6,049 nucleotides of DNA, from NCBI GenBank assembly GCA_007116755.1, contig SKHU01000064.1, positions 1 through 6,049 on the forward strand, written 5' to 3'. The translations under genes and the position numbers were made by a program. This document shows, piece by piece, positions 1 to 5,962 of the stretch (the stretch's first letter is position 1; each line of letters begins with the position of its first letter). The notes beneath the pieces are model-generated. The model searched no databases. It was not told the DNA's origin and saw only the letters and a list, made by a program, of their open reading frames with translations. Origin of the DNA: Alphaproteobacteria bacterium (GTDB taxonomy: Bacteria > Pseudomonadota > Alphaproteobacteria > Micavibrionales > CSBR16-224).

Positions 1-57
1 CCCGTGCATAAATATAGCAACCGGTCTGTCAGAGGAAAAGGAAAAAAGGAAAAAGCC

Positions 58-2043
58 ATGTTGAATGCTTTTCGCGAGGGGTTAAGGTCGTCATGGACGG
101 CCAAGCTGATTTTGTCACTGCTGCTGGTGATGGCGGTCGGCGGCCTTGTTCTGATGGATACGGCGGATTTCTGGCGCGGCGGCGTGTCCAGAGGTGCGGT
201 GGCGCGCGTGGCCGGCCATGATATCGGCTTTGTTGAATTTGACAGATTTTACCGCTCTTCCCTGCGGCAGCAATCGCCTGACCGCATGGCATCACCGGAA
301 TTCCGTGAAGGGCTGGCGCGCGAAGTGCTGCGCGAATTGACCCGTACGCGGCTTTTGGCGGCGGCGGCGCGTGACAGCGGGCTGGTGATTACCGACGGTC
401 TGGCGGCACAGCGTGTGCGCGAATATCTGCAGCCCTGGGTGGATGCGGGGCTGCACGAGCATATGGCGCTGGAATACGCGCTGCAGCAGCTTGGGGTCAG
501 CGAAGATATGCTGGTGCATACCATCAAAGAGGAGCTGGCCACGGATATGATGACCTCCGCCCTGCTTTCGGTTATCTCCGTACCGGAGCCACTGGTGCGG
601 GATTTGCTGCAATATGAGAACGAAACCCGCAAAGGTGCGTATCTGCGCATTGCGCGGGAGTCTTTCCGCGTCGAAGAAGCGGGAGAAGAGGAGTTGCGCC
701 GTTTTCACAAAGAGGCGCGGGGCAAATGGATGACACCGGAATATCGCGGTTTTTCCGTGCTGGTTCTGACACCTGAGGATATTATCGCCGATATTCCCGA
801 TCTTGAAATGATTGACGAGGACGGGCTGCGCGAGATTTACGAAACCTATAAAGATCACTACACAACGCCGGAAACCCGCAGAGTTGCACAAGCGGTATTG
901 GAAACGGAAGAGGCGGCCAAAGCCGTTGCCGCGCATCTGAAAAGCGGTCGGGAAAAATCTCTGGCCGCAGCTGTGGCGCGGGAAGGGCTTGAGAATATCG
1001 AAATTCTTGAAGCCGAGGAATTCACCGCGCAAACCATCTATCCCGTCGAAATCACGGATGCGGTTTTTGGCATGACGGAGAAAACAGGTATTGCGGATCC
1101 CGTAAAAACACCGTTCGGCTGGCATCTGGTACAGGTTCTGGAGACGGTTCCCGCGCAGGTGACACCGTTTGCGGATCTGCGGGATGAACTCCGCAGCCAG
1201 TGGTTGCTGGAACACGCCGCAGAGCCGATGTATCGCCGCCTCGGCGAGTTGGAGGAGATGTTCGCAGGCGGAGCGACGGTCGCTGAAGCGGCGGAGTTTC
1301 TGGATATGGAACTGATGCGGTTTGAATCCGTGGGCAGAGACGGCAAAAATGCGGAAGGGAGCAGTGTCGCGATCAAGCCGGAAAAACATGCCGCGCGGAT
1401 ATTGCGGGAGGTCTTTGCGCTGAAGCAGGACGAGATCATCCGCGGCGATCTGTTCGAGATGGAAGACGGCAGCTATGTTGCCATCACGATTGACGAAACC
1501 GTGCCGCCGGTCAAAATCGATTTTGAAACAGTGGCGGAAGATGTGCGCAAAACATGGGTGTTCGAAGAACAGGGCCGCCTGATGCGCGAGCGTGCGGCGG
1601 AAATCGAGAAAGCCGTACGTGAAGACGGGCTGTCTTTTGCGGAAGCAGGAGAAAAATTCGGCCTTGCGGTCAAAGAGATCACACCGCGTCCGCGGCGCAA
1701 CCAATATACGCCGGCAGATGAAAAATCCGGTCTGTCGCCCGAGGCGATGACGTTGCTTTTCGGTCTTGAAAAACCGGGGGATGTTGCGGCGCTTTCGGCC
1801 GGTGACGATATGGTCGTCACGATTCTGACGGAACGGGTGCTGCCCGATATGGCATCGGAAAGCGGGGCGGGTCTTCTTGAAGACAGCCAGATCACCGGCG
1901 CGCTGCTGCGCTATATGATGCGTGAGGATTATATGCAGCAATTTGTCCTCGGGCTGGAGCAGAAATACGGCGTGCGCATCAACGAATACAGTTTCGAGCG
2001 CCTCTACGGGGCGCAGGCGTTGCGCGAGGCGGAAACCTACTGA
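58..2043 (+). CDS. ppiD: PpiD-like membrane-anchored periplasmic peptidyl-prolyl isomerase/chaperone
   Basis: Probable inner-membrane foldase that assists folding of newly exported proteins. From the ATG at 58 the product is 661 residues. A short cytoplasmic head is followed by one hydrophobic segment at about 15-33 (AKLILSLLLVMAVGGLVLM), which acts as a signal anchor. A SurA/PpiD-type N-terminal chaperone region covers about 44-200. A parvulin-type domain covers about 265-362 and ends in the typical TPFGWHLVQV (351-360). A long helical C-terminal region follows. The start at 58 is preferred over the in-frame GTG at 4 because the purine-rich AAGGAAAAAGCC lies just before it and the anchor then sits where the family has it. 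The His usual in the first parvulin strand (SHIL-type motif) is replaced by Gln278 (VAQAVL), so isomerase activity is doubtful and a chaperone role more likely; the E. coli PpiD parvulin domain is also reported inactive. The stop is 4 nt from the stop of the convergent acyltransferase gene. The family call is firm; the exact orthology is less so. Confidence 0.88.
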   Translation: MLNAFREGLRSSWTAKLILSLLLVMAVGGLVLMDTADFWRGGVSRGAVARVAGHDIGFVEFDRFYRSSLRQQSPDRMASPEFREGLAREVLRELTRTRLLAAAARDSGLVITDGLAAQRVREYLQPWVDAGLHEHMALEYALQQLGVSEDMLVHTIKEELATDMMTSALLSVISVPEPLVRDLLQYENETRKGAYLRIARESFRVEEAGEEELRRFHKEARGKWMTPEYRGFSVLVLTPEDIIADIPDLEMIDEDGLREIYETYKDHYTTPETRRVAQAVLETEEAAKAVAAHLKSGREKSLAAAVAREGLENIEILEAEEFTAQTIYPVEITDAVFGMTEKTGIADPVKTPFGWHLVQVLETVPAQVTPFADLRDELRSQWLLEHAAEPMYRRLGELEEMFAGGATVAEAAEFLDMELMRFESVGRDGKNAEGSSVAIKPEKHAARILREVFALKQDEIIRGDLFEMEDGSYVAITIDETVPPVKIDFETVAEDVRKTWVFEEQGRLMRERAAEIEKAVREDGLSFAEAGEKFGLAVKEITPRPRRNQYTPADEKSGLSPEAMTLLFGLEKPGDVAALSAGDDMVVTILTERVLPDMASESGAGLLEDSQITGALLRYMMREDYMQQFVLGLEQKYGVRINEYSFERLYGAQALREAETY

Positions 2044-2047
2044 AGTC

Positions 2048-2980
2048 TTATTTTTTGAGGTTTTCCGATGCGTTGTCCGGCCAGCGGCGGTGCAGCCATA
2101 GCCACTGGTCGGGGCGTTCGCGAATCCAGTCTTCCAGATGGCGGTGCATTTCCGCCAGCAACGCCAGCGTGTCTTTTTCCGTATCGCCGGTTTTCTCTAT
2201 TTCAATGGCGGGATACAGCGTCACTTTCATCTGCGCCCCTGCAATGCGTTCGATGCGCCCGGGGTAAAGCGGACAATTATATTTCAGCGCCAGCCGCGCG
2301 GGGAAAGGCATGGTCATGGCCTCATATCCGAAAAACGGTACGGCAACGCCTTCATTGAATTTCTGGTCGATCAAAACGGTCAGGACTTTTCCGTCTTTGA
2401 TCAGGCGCGTCATTTTCAGCGCACCGCGGCGGCTTTTCGTGACCTGTCCGACCGCGCCGGCGCGGCGCGCACGGGACAGCAGCCCGTCCACCCACGGATT
2501 ATTCGGCTTGCGATAGGCAACATGAGAGGGAAACCCCATCTGTTGTTTGGCGGCGGAAACACCAACCTCCCAATTGGCAATATGGCCGGAAAACACGATG
2601 GCGGGTTTACCGCTCTCCATAATGGCGCGAATGATGTCCTGCCCCTCCAGCTCCGCGCGCTTGCCGATGGCGGCCAAATGCGGGTATTCGGCAAGATTGC
2701 GGCCGAGATTGTCCCACATTTTGCGGAGAATCTCCCGTTTTTCGGCTTCGCTTTTTTCCGGAAAGGCCAGTGTCAGGTTTTCCAGCGCCTTTTTGCTGAT
2801 CCCCAGATGCGGGCCGATGCTGCGCCCCAGAAAGCCGCCGACCGCCGATGCGGCCGCAGCGGGCATGATTTTGAAAATGCCGTAGAGCAGATAGGCCGCG
2901 GCGGTTTCAAAACCGTAACGGATTTTCAGCGGCAGGGGCAGCGGCGGCGAAGGCGGGGTCTGATCAGGTTTTTGTGACAC
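2048..2980 (-). CDS. lpxL: LpxL/HtrB-family lipid A late acyltransferase
   Basis: Likely inner-membrane enzyme that moves an acyl chain from acyl-ACP onto a hydroxyl-linked acyl chain of the Kdo-lipid A precursor. The 310-residue product has the family's usual length. A Pro-rich head is followed by a hydrophobic stretch at about 25-52. The catalytic HX4E motif is H133-I-A-N-W-E138. The block at 203-218 (LIDQKFNEGVAVPFFG) and the C-terminal DWIRERPDQWLWLHRRW (284-300) are both typical of the family. The start is a GTG (MSQKP), which overlaps the last 17 bp of lpxK. No clear Shine-Dalgarno precedes it and no other early Met exists, so translation is probably coupled to lpxK. Pairing with lpxK supports a lipid A role, but acyl chain length and position (LpxL, LpxM or other) cannot be read from sequence. 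Confidence 0.88.
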   Translation of the reverse strand: MSQKPDQTPPSPPLPLPLKIRYGFETAAAYLLYGIFKIMPAAAASAVGGFLGRSIGPHLGISKKALENLTLAFPEKSEAEKREILRKMWDNLGRNLAEYPHLAAIGKRAELEGQDIIRAIMESGKPAIVFSGHIANWEVGVSAAKQQMGFPSHVAYRKPNNPWVDGLLSRARRAGAVGQVTKSRRGALKMTRLIKDGKVLTVLIDQKFNEGVAVPFFGYEAMTMPFPARLALKYNCPLYPGRIERIAGAQMKVTLYPAIEIEKTGDTEKDTLALLAEMHRHLEDWIRERPDQWLWLHRRWPDNASENLKK

Positions 2981-4001
2981 GTGCGTCTTTTGTCTTCTGT
3001 AATTGTTCTTTTAGAAAAGAGGTTATAGCGTCTTCCTCCTGCCATTGTAAAGACACGGCAAGGGTTTGAACAGGGACGCGCTTGAGATGTTCGGCATCAA
3101 GATGCGCAGCATCCAGACGCACGGCATCTTTTTCCGTGGTGATCAGCGCGGCGTTTTTGTTCTGTGCTGCGGCCAGCAATTTTTGAAGATCCTGCTGCGT
3201 ATAAGGGTGGTGATCGGGAAACGGGTAAAACCCTTGCATATTCGCGCCGGCGGCGGTCAGGGTTTCACGGAATTTTTCGGGAATACCGATTCCGGCAAAT
3301 CCGACGTATTTTTCTCCGTCCAGACGGCGGGCGGGATGCAGCGCGGCAAAAAACACTGCGCCGGAAAACCCGTATTCTTCCGCAAGGCGCGTCCGCCATG
3401 TGTTGCGCATCTCCTCGTCATTGGCATTCAGAATAACGCAGCCCTGCGCACGCTCGAGCGCCGCCTGCGGTTTCTCGCGCAAGGGGCCGGCGGGGAAAAT
3501 CAGGTTGTTGCCGAAACCGCGCGCCGCATCGATGACCAGCAGCGCTATGTCTTTATAGAGAGACGGATTCTGAAACCCGTCATCCATGACAATGCTGCCT
3601 GCGCCGCCCTCAATGGCGGTGTCTGCGCCTTTGACGCGGTTTCTTGACACCCAGCACGGCGCGTGCCGCGCCAGCAGCAGCGGCTCGTCACCGACAGCTT
3701 TATAGCTGTGATGTTGCGGCTGCACCAGAACAGGGCCTTTCTCACGCCCGCCATAGCCGCGCGTTAAGAAATGCGGCAGCAGGCCGAGATCCTGCAGAAT
3801 ACGCGCAACGGCGATGGCGACAGGCGTTTTGCCGCTGCCGCCTGCTGTGATATTGCCGATACAGATAACGGGTTTTTCCGCGCGATAGGGACGCACAGCC
3901 GCACGGCGCAGGCGCGAGGCCGCATCATAAAGACAGGCAAGCGGCCGCAGGACAACCGGAGGCGCTTGATCGCCGTACCAGTAGGCGGGAGTTTTCAGCA
4001 T
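2964..4001 (-). CDS. lpxK: Tetraacyldisaccharide 4'-kinase LpxK
   Basis: Membrane-associated kinase that phosphorylates the 4' position of the lipid A disaccharide to give lipid IVA, just before Kdo transfer and late acylation. The 345 residues match the family length. The N-terminus MLKTPAYWYG and the hydrophobic 15-30 region are typical. Seen in order: Walker A GGSGKTP (54-60), RGYGG (81-85), GDEP (104-107), DDGFQ (140-144), FPDHHPY (261-267) and TEKDAVR (289-295). All key motifs are intact. It is the first gene of a reverse-strand pair with the acyltransferase, so kinase and late acyltransferase are made together. Its ATG has only a weak Shine-Dalgarno (GGAT at about -6). A 9-codon ORF with a much stronger one ends across it (separate entry), suggesting reinitiation. 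A neighbouring waaA gene, often found beside lpxK, is not in this window. Confidence 0.95.
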   Translation of the reverse strand: MLKTPAYWYGDQAPPVVLRPLACLYDAASRLRRAAVRPYRAEKPVICIGNITAGGSGKTPVAIAVARILQDLGLLPHFLTRGYGGREKGPVLVQPQHHSYKAVGDEPLLLARHAPCWVSRNRVKGADTAIEGGAGSIVMDDGFQNPSLYKDIALLVIDAARGFGNNLIFPAGPLREKPQAALERAQGCVILNANDEEMRNTWRTRLAEEYGFSGAVFFAALHPARRLDGEKYVGFAGIGIPEKFRETLTAAGANMQGFYPFPDHHPYTQQDLQKLLAAAQNKNAALITTEKDAVRLDAAHLDAEHLKRVPVQTLAVSLQWQEEDAITSFLKEQLQKTKDARVTKT

Positions 4002-4024
4002 GATCCGTATCGATGTTTTTGCAT
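3995..4024 (-). CDS. Candidate 9-codon leader ORF overlapping the lpxK start
   Basis: On the reverse strand CTGAGGAAAAGA precedes an ATG that reads MQKHRYGSC and stops at a TGA inside ATGCTGA, whose ATG is the lpxK start codon. The strong Shine-Dalgarno here contrasts with the weak one of lpxK itself. This arrangement would allow ribosomes to terminate and restart on lpxK. It is too short for any family evidence and may be chance. Confidence 0.25.
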   Translation of the reverse strand: MQKHRYGSC

Positions 4025-4181
4025 TCTTTTCCTCAGGAGAAACTTTAGCGCAGCTTGCCGCCGGATGCCAGCAGGAAGGTTTTTTATGGATTTTTTACCC
4101 ATCAGTGTTACGCTGGAAAAAGAGAATGAAGACGATAATATGCAGTTTTAACATTTTTACCTCACAGAAACGGGAGAAATT
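4002..4181. promoter_or_regulatory. Divergent intergenic control region between lpxK and the CZB/GGDEF-like gene
   Basis: These 180 bp separate two divergently read genes, so promoters for both must lie here or inside the genes. I see AT-rich tracts (around 4079-4097 and 4146-4158) and a -10-like GATAAT at 4134-4139, but no convincing -35 partner at standard spacing. No clear operator palindrome or riboswitch-like structure was recognised. Two mini-ORFs are listed separately. Confidence 0.5.
4086..4151 (+). CDS. Candidate 21-aa small ORF upstream of the CZB/GGDEF-like gene
   Basis: A strong Shine-Dalgarno AGGAAGG (4073-4079) sits 6 nt before an ATG that reads MDFLPISVTLEKENEDDNMQF and then stops. 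The stop is 30 nt before the start codon of the downstream gene on the same strand. The good ribosome site suggests it may be translated, either as a leader peptide or as a small acidic protein. No family is recognised. It also forms the end of a longer antisense-type ORF through lpxK, which I regard as a shadow. The main alternative is a chance purine run. Confidence 0.3.
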   Translation: MDFLPISVTLEKENEDDNMQF

Positions 4182-5096
4182 ATGACTCTCAGATATGCGT
4201 CCGTCCTGCCCAATGATTTGCTTTTGCGTGATATTGCCGCGCATGTGGACTGGTTTGAATCCGTTCTGCGTACGGTGATTTTTCCCGATGAGGCGGTGGG
4301 GGAGCCATCCGCCCTGCCGGAGGATTTTCTGATCTGGTGCGCCGGAAAAGCCGAAAGCGGCGCGCTGGAAGAGGCGAATGTTATCCGCTTGCAGCGGCTG
4401 CATGACGATCTTGCCGAAGCCGCAGCCGCCTGTCTTGCCCATACGCAAAGCGGTAGCCTGCTGACGCAGGAGCTTTACAACAGGCTGGCGCAAAGGCTGG
4501 AGGATTACATTGATTTTGTCCGGCGGCTCGGCGCGGATATGGCCGGCAGCCATTTCAGCATCGATACGGTCACAGGGCTGCGCAGCGCGGCGGGGATGAA
4601 AAACGAGATCGAGCGCGAGCTTGACCGCCGCGGCCGCAAAAGCGACGTGTTCTGCGTCTGCGATATGCAGATCGACGGGCATGAGGCGCTGAAAGAAGAG
4701 CATAGCGAACGCGAGATGAAAGAGATTTACGCGCATATTGCCGCCGTGTTGATGGATTCGCTGCGCTCTTATGATGACGGCTATTTTCTGGGCGAGGGCG
4801 AATATATGCTTTGCCTGAAACATGTCGAGCTTCTCGATGCCTGTGCGGCGATGGACAGGATTATCGATAGAATCGCCGCGCGACCCGCACGTCTCGGCGA
4901 GTCGGAGACGACGGTCAAGCTGACGGTATCCTGCGGCGTTGCCGAACCCGTGCCGGGCGATAAAATCGACGATATTTTCGACAATGCCAAACGCGCCATG
5001 ATTCAGGCGCAGGAAGGCGGCGGCAATCAGGTCATGGAATGGAAAGAAAAAAGCGCCCTGCAGCAATATGCCGACGGCGCGGAAATTTTTGACTGA
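4182..5096 (+). CDS. CZB-like sensor domain plus degenerate GGDEF domain; probable c-di-GMP-binding, non-catalytic protein
   Basis: The product has 304 residues, no signal peptide and no membrane segment, so it is probably cytoplasmic. The start is supported by GGGAG 5 nt before the ATG and an in-frame stop at 4149-4151. Residues 15-90 resemble the CZB zinc domain of E. coli DgcZ (compared from memory): AHxxW at 20-24, FxxW at 49-52, and H74 exactly 22 residues after W52 as in DgcZ. Ligands H21 and H74 are kept; the Cys and last His positions are E47 and A78. Residues 125-290 form a GGDEF fold, with TGL (131-133), TVSCGVAE (248-255) and AKRAM (269-273). The signature is GEGEY (204-208). Aligned to DgcZ, the metal and substrate residues D, N and D become Q163, K171 and K180. 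The inhibitory-site RxxD is intact (R195-S-Y-D198), at the standard 5-residue distance before the signature. I infer a protein that binds rather than makes c-di-GMP; its partner and output are unknown. Confidence 0.82.
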   Translation: MTLRYASVLPNDLLLRDIAAHVDWFESVLRTVIFPDEAVGEPSALPEDFLIWCAGKAESGALEEANVIRLQRLHDDLAEAAAACLAHTQSGSLLTQELYNRLAQRLEDYIDFVRRLGADMAGSHFSIDTVTGLRSAAGMKNEIERELDRRGRKSDVFCVCDMQIDGHEALKEEHSEREMKEIYAHIAAVLMDSLRSYDDGYFLGEGEYMLCLKHVELLDACAAMDRIIDRIAARPARLGESETTVKLTVSCGVAEPVPGDKIDDIFDNAKRAMIQAQEGGGNQVMEWKEKSALQQYADGAEIFD

Positions 5097-5117
5097 TCGT
5101 TTCCGTGGAAAGCCGTT

Positions 5118-5246
5118 ATGAATGCAGATGATGAATTGGAACGGGCAAAGAAAATTCTGGAAAGAATTTCTGAACGTTTACGCCGCGCCATTTGGGAAAA
5201 AGCGGGACACGATACAATTAATTTTCTACATCAACCGAAACGGTAG
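5118..5246 (+). CDS. Small hypothetical ORF, probably truncated by the repeat element
   Basis: This 42-codon frame starts 21 nt after the stop of the GGDEF-like gene, with GGAAAG at 5107-5112 as a fair ribosome site. It begins MNADDELERAKKILERISER, and residues 3-28 form a charged amphipathic helix that looks like real protein. From about residue 27 the reading runs into the left end of an inverted-repeat element (5197) and stops soon after. The likely story is a small gene, co-transcribed with its neighbour, that lost its 3' part to the insertion. A second frame across the same bases (ATG at 5122, stop at 5281-5283, 53 codons) is also open. No family is recognised. Confidence 0.3.
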   Translation: MNADDELERAKKILERISERLRRAIWEKAGHDTINFLHQPKR

Positions 5247-5361
5247 CCGGATTGACACCAATGGCGCAGTGTTTAATCCTTAAGATGAATTATACGATGA
5301 GTTGGAAAAATGAGATTTGCCCCCGGACTTCCTCAAAAAAATGTATTGTGTCCCGCTTTTT
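5197..5361. mobile_element. Element A: 165-bp MITE/REP-like element with 20-bp inverted ends
   Basis: The left end AAAAAGCGGGACACGATACA (5197-5216) is the reverse complement of the right end (5342-5361, TGTATTGTGTCCCGCTTTTT) at 19 of 20 bases. The core GGGACACAATAC is shared with element B near the window end. No transposase lies between. From memory, similar GGGACACAATACTTAATT palindromes occur beside solo IS200/IS605-like Y1 (REP-associated) transposases; this was not checked. The right end carries a T6 run and may also weakly stop transcription. Confidence 0.6.
5221..5334 (+). pseudogene. Decayed coding stretch resembling a toxin C-terminal tail
   Basis: Within element A one frame reads IFYINRNGSRIDTNGAVFNP, then TAA (5281-5283), DELYDELEK, then TGA (5311-5313), and DLPPDFL. 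The segments on both sides of each stop look protein-like and stay in one frame, as expected for a gene that has gained stop codons. The pattern RNGxxxDxNGxxxxP resembles the reverse-strand tail RNGQYRNAQGNIVP at 5777-5962. That suggests a second polymorphic-toxin-type tail, but the match is short and no family is firmly recognised. Confidence 0.28.
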
Positions 5362-5381
5362 TAAATTTTGTGTTCGGGGAA

Positions 5382-5780
5382 TTAACTGTTAGGTATTGCA
5401 TCCCCAGGTTTTACACCCTTTACCTGTAGTCCTTTGATTTCCTCAAGAATTCTCGCTGCTCGGTTGCGTACATCCTTCCACTCAGAAGACTTGATTACTT
5501 TTGCTGTCCCATGTATCTGTTGCGCATATAAACTAGATTGAAGCAACTTCCTTAGCTCTCGCAATTCTCGGTCAATTTCTGGAGAAAAGACGACTGCGTT
5601 TTTTTCAATTGCAATATCCAAACATGAATCATTGAATAAAGCAGCCACCGCTTCATCCATGCTCGACATTTCACTCTCGCTGCCTTTTATCCATACTCGC
5701 CGTTGATATTCTATATCGGAAAGCTCTTGCAGGGCATCATTTATAATTTCTAAATAGAGTGGTTTTTGCACTATACTCAT
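5382..5780 (-). CDS. Probable immunity protein of a toxin/immunity pair
   Basis: A 132-residue soluble protein without signal or membrane segments, mostly helical and acidic in its first half. Notable stretches are DIEYQRRVWIKGSESE (22-37), SSMDEAVAALFND (39-51) and FSPEIDRELRELRKLL (65-80). A YQRRVW motif followed by an acidic DEAV/FDD-like stretch recalls small bacterial proteins often encoded after polymorphic toxins, including SCO4402-like ones; this is from memory only. Its ATG overlaps the stop of the upstream ORF as ATGA, a typical translational-coupling arrangement for toxin and immunity genes, with GGGG about 9 nt before the start. It is AT-rich with codons unlike the GC-rich genes upstream, which fits acquisition by transfer. 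Its 3' end runs close to a degenerate repeat copy (5390-5405). The immunity role is inferred mainly from context. Confidence 0.6.
   Translation of the reverse strand: MSIVQKPLYLEIINDALQELSDIEYQRRVWIKGSESEMSSMDEAVAALFNDSCLDIAIEKNAVVFSPEIDRELRELRKLLQSSLYAQQIHGTAKVIKSSEWKDVRNRAARILEEIKGLQVKGVKPGDAIPNS
5390..5405. repeat. Degenerate copy of the repeat end
   Basis: TAGGTATTGCATCCCC matches the right end of element B (TAGGTATTGTGTCCCC, 6027-6042) at 14 of 16 bases, in the same orientation. It forms the last codons of the immunity gene (about GDAIP of GDAIPNS). It may be the scar of an older insertion that set the present 3' end of the gene. Confidence 0.4.
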
Positions 5781-5962
5781 GGTTTGTACCCCAGAAATTT
5801 TTCCAACGGAATGTGTCCTGATTGATCGCTTTTGGGAACAATGTTCCCCTGTGCATTACGATACTGTCCATTACGCAGGTCACGCACGTAGGGTGCTTGC
5901 GAATTTGTGAAATCGAAATCGGGGGACAAGAAATCGGGGGACACAATACTTAATTCCTCCAT
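5777..5962 (-). CDS. Orphan C-terminal tail of a polymorphic-toxin-like protein (truncated)
   Basis: A 61-residue ORF directly upstream of, and overlapping by ATGA, the probable immunity gene. Residues 24-61 (PYVRDLRNGQYRNAQGNIVP, then KSDQSGHIPLEKFLGYKP) resemble the extreme C-terminal ends of Rhs/hemagglutinin-type toxins, which often close with a YRxxxGNIVPK...HIP pattern (family memory, not checked). It is far too short to carry a secretion apparatus or a complete toxin domain. An in-frame TAA lies directly before its ATG, so it cannot extend upstream. Residues 1-18 (MEELSIVSPDFLSPDFDF) are encoded by the repeat sequence of element B, not by toxin sequence. AGGA lies about 12 nt before the ATG, a poor distance; GGAGG could instead serve the GTG at codon 7. 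It is probably a remnant left after the toxin gene was cut by the element, and whether it is expressed is open. Confidence 0.5.
   Translation of the reverse strand: MEELSIVSPDFLSPDFDFTNSQAPYVRDLRNGQYRNAQGNIVPKSDQSGHIPLEKFLGYKP
5915..5944. repeat. 15-bp tandem duplication at the left edge of element B
   Basis: GAAATCGGGGGACAA (5915-5929) is followed directly by GAAATCGGGGGACAC (5930-5944), 14 of 15 bases identical. The unit is the outer part of the element B inverted end, so the end has been duplicated. On the reverse strand it encodes the repeated SPDF of SPDFLSPDF. Confidence 0.8.

Noticed and set aside
4..57. Upstream GTG extension of ppiD
   Set aside because: It would add 18 mostly basic residues encoded by the purine-rich ribosome-site region; the ATG at 58 fits family N-termini better.
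292..1941. 549-codon reverse-strand ORF opposite ppiD
   Set aside because: It mirrors the GC-rich ppiD codons. Its translation is rich in His, Phe, Arg and Gln without domain logic, and ppiD has clear domains.
2138..2977. 279-codon forward ORF opposite the acyltransferase
   Set aside because: The reverse frame contains HX4E and other family motifs; the forward translation is low in structure and is a shadow.
4000..4185. 61-codon forward ORF across the divergent intergenic region
   Set aside because: No good ribosome site and no protein-like composition; it runs through the likely control region.
4095..5066. 323-codon reverse-strand ORF opposite the CZB/GGDEF-like gene
   Set aside because: Antisense shadow. 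The forward frame has a good ribosome site and recognisable CZB and GGDEF patterns; this one has none.
5101..5112. TTTCCGTGGAAA palindrome as a terminator after the GGDEF-like gene
   Set aside because: The loop is too small and no T-tract follows, so there is no support for intrinsic termination.
5737..5946. 69-codon reverse ORF overlapping the toxin-tail ORF in another frame
   Set aside because: Cys- and His-rich text without pattern; the other frame has the toxin-tail motif and the ATGA overlap with the immunity gene.
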